From: Cyclobacteriaceae bacterium
GTDB lineage: Bacteria; Bacteroidota; Bacteroidia; Cytophagales; Cyclobacteriaceae
Direction: 5' to 3'
DNA: 64,000 nt
Assembly (NCBI GenBank): GCA_028278225.1
Contig: JANQEU010000055.1
Span: 62,001-126,000 of the forward strand
Below are positions 58,513-64,000 of the stretch, piece after piece. Both the position numbers and the translations under genes were made by a program. Under the pieces are notes generated by a model. It was not told where the DNA came from. It worked only from the letters and a program-made list of their open reading frames with translations, and did no database searches. Position 1 is the stretch's first letter. Each line of letters opens with the position of its first letter.

Positions 58513-59049
58513 ATGATACATTTGATAACAGTTGTTGGTGAGAGTGCGAAAAGCTTCTATCTGAAGCCACAACATATATCCGATTTCAAATCACTGATGA
58601 GAACGGTCACATCCGGAAGAGTGATGATCGTTTCAACAAAATTCCGGTCAGATCTGTTTTACAGTGCCGAAAAACCCAAAAATGATTCAATATTGAAACT
58701 GTGGGCCCTCTACGCAAACACAAGTCCTGCCTTTCCTGATAACGAAGATTTCATCACTTCGGCCGGGGATGAAAAGGCATTAACCGGATATTTTCAATCC
58801 ATCAACAAACTATCCGGAAACTGGTATCACTACTGGCTTTACAAGAAGGCATTCCAGTATACATGCCGCAATGATCCGCAGAATCCGGTGGCAAGGACTG
58901 TTGCGCAGTGTGATCAACACCTGGTCAAACACCCCAGTATAAAAAGAACTCCGCTGATCAGCTCCTGGGAGAAGAGTGATCCCGAACTTACGAAGGATAC
59001 CTTTTCACTTGCCATGCGCATCATAAATAATCAAACGCTCTCAAACTGA
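58513..59049 (+). CDS. Hypothetical protein
   Basis: A 178-residue soluble protein that I do not recognise. It has alternating strands and helices at the start (IHLITVVGESAKSFYL, RVMIVSTKFRSDLFY), then a largely helical C-terminal half with aromatic-rich ISKLSGNWYHYWLYKKAF-like sequence (read as INKLSGNWYHYWLYKKAF). No signal peptide or motif is seen. It follows katG and precedes the structured repeat that borders the accessory module. Confidence 0.55.
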   Translation: MIHLITVVGESAKSFYLKPQHISDFKSLMRTVTSGRVMIVSTKFRSDLFYSAEKPKNDSILKLWALYANTSPAFPDNEDFITSAGDEKALTGYFQSINKLSGNWYHYWLYKKAFQYTCRNDPQNPVARTVAQCDQHLVKHPSIKRTPLISSWEKSDPELTKDTFSLAMRIINNQTLSN

Positions 59050-59063
59050 CGAAATACAAAACA

Positions 59064-59214
59064 GTACGTCCATTTGACATGTAGCGATGGGTTACGTCGA
59101 ACGAACCGGGGTATGGAGAATTAGCATTTCAGGCATTGCAAATGCCGGAAGAATATTTCAGTCGCAATGCAATTGCGACCGAGCTGAAATCGTCAAAAGC
59201 ACAAGCGGACGTAC
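59064..59214. repeat. Structured repeat, left copy, with short terminal inverted repeats
   Basis: The core 59076-59188 is about 85% identical to 62750-62864 in the same orientation. It contains two hairpins: GGCATT/AATGCC and GTCGCAAT/ATTGCGAC. Around the core, GTACGTCC (59064-59071) and GGACGTAC (59207-59214) are perfect 8-bp inverted repeats, and the right end carries CACAAGCGGACG as in the element at 54919. No coding capacity. Confidence 0.65.
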
Positions 59215-59312
59215 ATTGAGGTTTGATTAAATTTTGTTTGGAGAGGAAGAATGACAAGTGGAAAATACTCTTAGAGAGATATTGTAAGCGTTATATGTTC
59301 TTTTGACTAATT

Positions 59313-59915
59313 TCAGCTATACTGCAATACACCTTTTACTATTCCTTCGATTATCAGTTCTCCTTCAAGTGCCAACATCGGAGGGTATTTCAAGAAGTTG
59401 TCTGATTGTAGAATAAGATGGTCGCCCTCCTTGTGAATTTTTTTAATCTTAACTTCTCCCTTATGAATACACACTATAGTTTCATTATTTTCAGCGACTT
59501 GACTCTTGCGCGCAATAACTAAATCTCCTTCCTTGATTTTCGGCTCCATTGAATCTCCTTTTGCCTCTACCAAAAAAGCGTCTTCAGTTGGGAATTTAAT
59601 TAGCCGCGAAGCTATTGGTATGCGATCTATTGGGTCACCATCTAGAATTGTTCCATTCGGACCACATTGAGCCATTCCATAAAGATTGAGGTACACAATA
59701 GATTTCTCAGGTTCGGAAAGAATTTGATAATCCTTTGGATTACTGGGATTACGTTTGAGATATCCCTTTTTCTCAAGTCTTTGAATATGATGATGAATAA
59801 CACTTGGCGAAGAAATTCCCAATTCCTCTTGTAGTTCGCGAATGGTTAAAGGATCAGTAACATTTCTCTTCAGTAATTCAAGTAAAGCTTTTTGTGTTTC
59901 ATGCAGTTGCTTCAT
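59313..59915 (-). CDS. LexA/UmuD-like S24 repressor
   Basis: A 200-residue protein from the ATG at 59915 (a TTG adds six codons). It has an N-terminal winged helix (LTIRELQEELGISSPSVIHHHIQRLEKKGYL) and a C-terminal S24 peptidase fold. The nucleophile is S122 (KGDSMEP) and the general base is K158 (GEVKIKKI). LexA cleaves at Ala84-Gly85; here the matching positions are Cys84-Gly85 (MAQCGPNG), the bond type cut in UmuD. RecA-stimulated self-cleavage is therefore plausible. It is divergent from the nuclease-like genes, with boxes in the shared promoter. Confidence 0.88.
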   Translation of the reverse strand: MKQLHETQKALLELLKRNVTDPLTIRELQEELGISSPSVIHHHIQRLEKKGYLKRNPSNPKDYQILSEPEKSIVYLNLYGMAQCGPNGTILDGDPIDRIPIASRLIKFPTEDAFLVEAKGDSMEPKIKEGDLVIARKSQVAENNETIVCIHKGEVKIKKIHKEGDHLILQSDNFLKYPPMLALEGELIIEGIVKGVLQYS

Positions 59916-59937
59916 AGAAAAGTGAAAATACAAAAAA

Positions 59938-59985
59938 TAGAATTCTACTTGTTGTTCTATGTTTTGTTCTAATATACTATCTTTG
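59938..59985 (+). promoter_or_regulatory. Triple TTCTA operator and promoter of the accessory module
   Basis: Boxes ATTCTA, GTTCTA and GTTCTA begin at 59942, 59954 and 59966, exactly 12 bp apart; the first belongs to the palindrome TAGAATTCTA. A Bacteroidota-type promoter overlaps them: TTG at 59952, 23 bases, then TATCTTTG (59978-59985), 29 bases before the ATG at 60014. This arrangement fits repression of both the module and the repressor gene. Positions may be off by one base. Confidence 0.6.
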
Positions 59986-60013
59986 TTTGAATTTATCCAA
60001 AATTATTCCATTT

Positions 60014-60262
60014 ATGGCATCAGAAGGTGAAATCAAACAGGAAATTGAAAGGATTGTCAACGGCAAATATTCCCTTTGGACAATTGGTGTCACGGATGAT
60101 CCTTCAAGACGAAGACAAGAACACGGGAATCCCAAATATTGGCATCAATGGGATGCAGATACGGAACAGCAGGCAAGAAATGTTGAAAGTTACTTCCTCA
60201 ATAAAGGGATGAAAGGTGGTACTGGTGGTATGGGGAAAGCCGATTATGTATATATTTTTTAA
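60014..60262 (+). CDS. Small GIY-YIG-like protein
   Basis: A protein of 82 residues from the ATG at 60014; the TTG at 59987 sits at the predicted transcription start. The core GKYSLWTIGVTDDPSRRRQEH (split in text as GKYSLWTIGV and TDDPSRRRQEH, residues 17-37) resembles the GIY-YIG motif with its conserved Arg and His. The Glu in NVESYFL could be the metal ligand. It lacks the remainder of a full domain. It may be a small nuclease or a nuclease-derived DNA binder. It lies six bases before the next gene, same transcript. Confidence 0.6.
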   Translation: MASEGEIKQEIERIVNGKYSLWTIGVTDDPSRRRQEHGNPKYWHQWDADTEQQARNVESYFLNKGMKGGTGGMGKADYVYIF

Positions 60263-60268
60263 TTAATC

Positions 60269-61144
60269 ATGGCCCGTCGTATTAGTATATCACAATATAA
60301 TAACATGGTGAGGCAAGCTGTAAATAAGCAGAAACAAGCTGTTAACAAATACAATCAACATGTTAGAAACTACAACAACAAGGTTAGACAGGCTGTCAAT
60401 AAGTACAATCAGGAGGTACGAAAGTATAATGCAAATAGGCAAAAATTAATTAATGCATTCAACCAGGTAAGAAATCGGCCGGTGCATACCACAGTTCATG
60501 TGAAGACCTATTCTAATCTCCACAGTTCTACAGAATTACTGAGGTATTCCTATCAGCAACTTGAACAAGAATACTCACCTGACAATTCCCAAGATGAAAA
60601 CTTGATGTTGGATTTACCATTACGGGAAGCTACCAATAGCGTATTCCTTTATAACTCTATAACTGGCAGGGACCAGGATGATGGACAAGGTGAATATGAT
60701 CTTCAAAAGACTGTTATCGAGGATTTACTTTATAGAACCAGCAAAGATCTTGGTGACAGGTGGATTGGGGCCATTCATTCTCTGAACCCAAACAATCCTG
60801 AAGCTGCTAGACATTTTTGTACAAGTGTAAGAGAGATTTTCATTGGTTTAATAGATATTCATGCCCCAGACCAACATGTTGCTACTTTACCTTATTGTGA
60901 ATACAATGATTCAGGCGCCCCAAGTCGGAGAACGAAAGTAAGATATTTACTGAGTAATAAATCTATTCAATCAGATTCGTTGGAAATATTCGTCGAAAAT
61001 GATGTTAAAGATTTAATGGAATTGCTGTATACATTAAGTTCAGGAACTCACGGGGCGGCAGGTAAATTCGATATACCTCAATTACTCAAATTAAAGAAAA
61101 GAGCCGAGGACGCAATAAATTTCATTGGTCAATTGACCGTTTAA
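60269..61144 (+). CDS. Coiled-coil protein with predicted pPIWI-associating nuclease-like domain
   Basis: A 291-residue protein. Residues about 10-65 are an imperfectly repeated basic coiled coil (RQAVNK and KYNQ units). Residues about 145-291 form a helical domain with NPEAARHFCTSVREIF, SRRTKVRYLL and SGTHGAAGKFDIPQLLKLKKRAEDAI. From memory this resembles the predicted pPIWI-associating nuclease family named in surveys of prokaryotic Argonaute-like systems; I could not check it. No pPIWI gene is present. Cotranscribed with the GIY-YIG-like gene behind the S24-repressor boxes. Confidence 0.65.
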   Translation: MARRISISQYNNMVRQAVNKQKQAVNKYNQHVRNYNNKVRQAVNKYNQEVRKYNANRQKLINAFNQVRNRPVHTTVHVKTYSNLHSSTELLRYSYQQLEQEYSPDNSQDENLMLDLPLREATNSVFLYNSITGRDQDDGQGEYDLQKTVIEDLLYRTSKDLGDRWIGAIHSLNPNNPEAARHFCTSVREIFIGLIDIHAPDQHVATLPYCEYNDSGAPSRRTKVRYLLSNKSIQSDSLEIFVENDVKDLMELLYTLSSGTHGAAGKFDIPQLLKLKKRAEDAINFIGQLTV

Positions 61145-61210
61145 AAAATTACTGTACTGCAGCAGACTATCGTAGCTAACGTCCTTAACAATCTGTGTTT
61201 TCAATGCAGT

Positions 61211-62554
61211 TTATTTTTTGTTTGCAGTAGTAATTTTTTTAACTGGTTTATTAGCTTCTTTAAAATATTTAGATTCTCGCTTAAAATTTTTGTATTTCCT
61301 AGTTGCACGTATCTCTTTGAAAATCGGGAATTCTTCCAATCTTTGGACATTCAATTGTTTGGAATCTAAAGCAGCAGGAAGAATATTGAAAAATTCTTTT
61401 GTCTCATTTCTTAGAGCAGGAAGAGCTAATTGAAAAATTTCCTTTTTATCGGAAAAGTCAGCATTGTTTAATTCTTCTTCAATTTCTTCCAATTTATTTA
61501 ATCGCTTTTTACAAAGCCAATGGTTTAATTGGGAAACGACTTTATCGACAGTTTCCATTTCAGAATCGTTAATTAGAAAATAGCTCAAACCTTCAGCAAT
61601 TTCCCAACGAGATTCCAAAAGATTCTCATAAATAATATCAACTAAAATATCTCCTCTATTCTTGTCACCTGGATCTAATTTCTTCCATAATTCACATGCT
61701 ATTAGTATAAAAACTAGATGAAGCTTTCCAATAACGTTATCTAGATATTGTTTGTCAAGTGCCAGTTCCTTTCCAATTTTTAAACCTTTCGTCAAAGAAG
61801 AATCTACCTTTGACATATAGATTGAATTAATAATTCCGCCATTATGAATGTGTAGGTTTCTTCTCTGATATGCTTCTATCAATTCAATTTTTCGATCTTC
61901 CAGGTAGCCCATATTAAGCTTCAATTCATCCTTCAATAATTGAATCCAATCTTCAAAGCTAGATCGAAGGATATCTTCAATTTTTAAGTCAATTAGATGA
62001 TTCTCGGCATCTTTAATACTCCCTAAATTTTTTAAATCCTCTAAGGACAGATTTTTTTTAGCAATCCCCGAGGATCCAGGGTTTTTAGAATAGAAGTAGT
62101 GGAGAATTTGAGAAAAGAACCATTCTACAGAACTTAATACGGAGATGAGTGAATTATTGTACAATAATGCAATGTGATTCGAAGCTTTTTCGACATTTTC
62201 AAAAGGATCACTAAACTCTACTTCCTTTGGAGCTTTTATTTGTAGCCCAGACATCTTAATTCCTTTGTCATCCTTCTCGATATTATCAAACTTCACTTCA
62301 AGCTTTTCTTTGAATAGGGAGACAATTTTCTTTTCAATATCTTTTTGATGTCCTTCAAGTTCTTTCCTTATAGAATCCTCTATTTTATCTCCGTATTTAT
62401 CGAGCATATTGTTAATTATTCCAGAAGTGATGAGGGGCAATATTTTAGATTGATGCTCTTTAAATTTCTTTTGTAATATTGGCTCAATTAAATCAACAAA
62501 ATCTCTAAGGGCAAGTATGTTGTTATTGAAATTGGTTAATTGCTTGTCAAACAT
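61211..62554 (-). CDS. HEPN-motif protein, possible ribonuclease effector
   Basis: A 447-residue soluble helical protein. The segment AYQRRNLHIHNGGIINSIY (R232, N233, H237) matches the R-N-x-x-x-H catalytic motif of HEPN ribonucleases, and a preceding helix (SVEWFFSQILHYFY, about 142-155) fits the HEPN helix arrangement. N-terminal coiled-coil-like residues 1-90 and a C-terminal helical-repeat domain (about 270-430, SRWEIAEGLSYFLIND) surround it. The DNA is clearly AT-rich. It is convergent with the nuclease-like gene and lies inside the repeat-bounded module. Partner and target unknown. Confidence 0.7.
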   Translation of the reverse strand: MFDKQLTNFNNNILALRDFVDLIEPILQKKFKEHQSKILPLITSGIINNMLDKYGDKIEDSIRKELEGHQKDIEKKIVSLFKEKLEVKFDNIEKDDKGIKMSGLQIKAPKEVEFSDPFENVEKASNHIALLYNNSLISVLSSVEWFFSQILHYFYSKNPGSSGIAKKNLSLEDLKNLGSIKDAENHLIDLKIEDILRSSFEDWIQLLKDELKLNMGYLEDRKIELIEAYQRRNLHIHNGGIINSIYMSKVDSSLTKGLKIGKELALDKQYLDNVIGKLHLVFILIACELWKKLDPGDKNRGDILVDIIYENLLESRWEIAEGLSYFLINDSEMETVDKVVSQLNHWLCKKRLNKLEEIEEELNNADFSDKKEIFQLALPALRNETKEFFNILPAALDSKQLNVQRLEEFPIFKEIRATRKYKNFKRESKYFKEANKPVKKITTANKK

Positions 62555-62932
62555 ATATTGTTTTTATTACTGCCAGCACCGAAAAAAACGCAATGGTATT
62601 TGTTTTCCATATAACACAATTCATACAATCTGTTGATAACCAGATCGAAAATCCTCTGTAGTGGTTTGTTAGCATATGTACACGGATAATCAGGTCTTGT
62701 TATCAATACTCCAGAACGGAATATAGTTAATCGCTATTTAATTTCAAATGACCTGTAGCCGTGGATTACGTCGAAACAAACCGGGGTATGGAGAATTAGT
62801 ATTTTGGGGCATTGCAAATGCCGGAAAAATATTACGGTCGCAATACAATTGCGACCGGGCTGAATCAAAATGGAGGATGGAGGGTGAACGAATGAAGGCA
62901 GTGAGTTTCCAGGACCCAGCACTGCGTGCCAT
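62555..62932. other. Intergenic region containing the right repeat copy
   Basis: The 378 bases hold the repeat core at 62750-62864 and AT-rich upstream sequence of the HEPN-motif gene. The plus-strand ORF 62748-63083 is made of repeat sequence and the antisense of the hydrolase gene and is not a gene. Confidence 0.6.
62750..62864. repeat. Structured repeat, right copy
   Basis: Direct copy of 59076-59188 with two one-base indels. The hairpin CGGTCGCAAT/ATTGCGACCG (62835-62857) is perfect here, 10 bp with an ACA loop. The flanking 8-bp inverted repeats of the left copy are absent. Confidence 0.65.
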
Positions 62933-64000
62933 TTATCTATTATTGTTGGAGGTAGTTTTTTCCGTTATCCCGATTTCCGCCAACCATTGTCCCATTGTTT
63001 CAAAATATCCGTCACAAGTTTCCCAATTGAATTTTTCCAAATCTTCAAACTTCCCGCCTGTTTCACATTTCATTATGTTGTGATTACAATCGGGTAAAGT
63101 TTTTATTCTCAAAATCGTCGTATCCTTTGACCCAATATATCTCTCGTAAAAGGATTTAGTCCTTCGCCAATCTACCTGTGAGTCTTTTTCGCCCAGGATT
63201 GCCAGGACCGGACAACTGATGCTTTCTACAATTTGTTGAAATCCGGGAAGGAAAACCATTGACCCGGTCCGCTCGTCCCACTTTAATTGGTCTTTGATCC
63301 GTAAATATGATTTCTGATCCCTCTCATATGTTTCCCTGGTGTAAAGACCATGCAATCTGATATACAGTGAATCTTTTCGCAGGTTTTCATTCGTACCGAG
63401 AAACTCATCAAAAGTCCCGCCTTGTCTGAAAACCCTGCTTTCTTCCAAACGTTCGTTCATTAACTGGTTGACTACCGAGTCAGGTCTGCCAATTGCTTTC
63501 AAATTGGCTTGTAGCAGATAGTTCGAGTTTTCAAGAGAGTCTACCCCGCTGACAGAGATCCAAAACTCAATTGCCGGATATTTATTTATTATTAACGGAC
63601 AGATCCAACCGGCTCTGCTAATTCCCCAAAGTCCAATCTGTTCAGTACCCGGGAGCTTCGTCTTTTTAAGTTCCTGGATTGCTGCTATTGCTTCATTTGC
63701 GCTATTTTCTACCGGTTGCTGACTGTCGAACTCGCCTTCACTCTTACCGCAACCTCTTTTATCCCAAACGCCAACTGACAAACCTTGTTTAACGAAAAAT
63801 TGACGAAGTGTTGTATACCATTCCGACCATCCACTGTTTCCGGTAAAGTCTGTTCGGCCCGAACCCGGAATAATGATGACCATGGACTTGGGATTGAGGT
63901 TAACAGGGATATCAACCTCACCCCAATATTTAAATCCATCATATTCAAACGTAAATGCTTCCGTTTTGCTTTGACCATAGGAATTTCCGGAAAGCAAAAT
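62933..64000 (-). CDS. Exported alpha/beta hydrolase, 5' end cut
   Basis: A serine hydrolase of at least 355 visible residues; the frame is open to the window edge and its first residues (LSGNSYGQ) look like the end of a signal peptide, so the true start lies outside. The fold is seen in VIIIPGSGRTDFTG, the nucleophile elbow LWGISRAGWICP (Ser), the acid in LGEKDSQVDW and the His in LPDCNHNIM. Relatives act as esterases or dienelactone-type hydrolases; substrate unknown. Confidence 0.85.
   Translation of the reverse strand: MLLSGNSYGQSKTEAFTFEYDGFKYWGEVDIPVNLNPKSMVIIIPGSGRTDFTGNSGWSEWYTTLRQFFVKQGLSVGVWDKRGCGKSEGEFDSQQPVENSANEAIAAIQELKKTKLPGTEQIGLWGISRAGWICPLIINKYPAIEFWISVSGVDSLENSNYLLQANLKAIGRPDSVVNQLMNERLEESRVFRQGGTFDEFLGTNENLRKDSLYIRLHGLYTRETYERDQKSYLRIKDQLKWDERTGSMVFLPGFQQIVESISCPVLAILGEKDSQVDWRRTKSFYERYIGSKDTTILRIKTLPDCNHNIMKCETGGKFEDLEKFNWETCDGYFETMGQWLAEIGITEKTTSNNNR

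Noticed and set aside
62748-63083. 111-codon plus-strand ORF
   Set aside because: Built from the repeat core and the antisense of the hydrolase gene.

Overview
The window reads as a chromosomal segment of a Cytophagales-like member of the Bacteroidota. The evidence is a SecD-SecF fusion, an 85-residue ATP synthase epsilon subunit without its helical domain, FKBP lipoproteins with lipobox signals, CarboxypepD_reg-like surface proteins, few Shine-Dalgarno sequences, TAnnTTTG-type -7 boxes, and a kynurenine cluster of the kind this group carries. I do not assign a genus. No rRNA, tRNA or CRISPR array was seen.

Layout. 0-9 kb: the 3' part of pyruvate phosphate dikinase, a DUF4143 AAA ATPase behind twin palindromes, a cupin, a GNAT/YoaP-type acetyltransferase, two tandem membrane-anchored alpha/beta hydrolases, PruA (proline catabolism), and a HAD nucleotidase/ArsR pair. 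9-13.5 kb: envelope proteins and lipoproteins (membrane dipeptidase, Ig-like lipoprotein). 13.5-19 kb: tryptophan/kynurenine catabolism (semialdehyde dehydrogenase and an unusual SDR on one strand; 3-hydroxyanthranilate dioxygenase, kynureninase and kynurenine monooxygenase on the other). 19-32 kb: mostly housekeeping genes (MltF-like lytic transglycosylase, Dxs, ScpA, Ndk, then a tightly overlapping operon of a DHH phosphoesterase, two FKBP lipoproteins, RdgB and uridine kinase, followed by SecDF). 32-37 kb: surface and small proteins, a WG-repeat protein with a decayed duplicate of its 3' end about 0.7 kb away, a 55-residue CxxC protein, and an MFS exporter. 37-46.5 kb: atpD-atpC, a folate (PabB/PabC) and RluA operon, a histidine kinase, a NatAB-like ABC exporter, PlsC and GatC. 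46.4-53 kb: a 934-residue membrane/TPR protein, hutH-hutU, and a small kinase/nitrilase pair.

54-64 kb is accessory. A BrnT/BrnA toxin-antitoxin pair sits behind a clear palindromic operator. Next come a 154-bp inverted-repeat element, a divergent oxyR/katG pair, and then a compact module of about 3.3 kb bounded by two direct copies of a 113-115 bp structured repeat. The module encodes a LexA/UmuD-like S24 repressor (Ser122, Lys158, a Cys84-Gly85 candidate cleavage bond) and, divergently, a small GIY-YIG-like protein and a coiled-coil protein whose C-terminal domain resembles the predicted pPIWI-associating nuclease family. Beyond these, and convergent to them, lies a protein with a HEPN-type R-N-x-x-x-H motif. 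Three TTCTA boxes at an exact 12-bp period lie between the repressor and the nuclease genes. This is the best candidate here for an undescribed, damage-inducible defence system. That function is inferred, not shown. The window ends inside an exported alpha/beta hydrolase.
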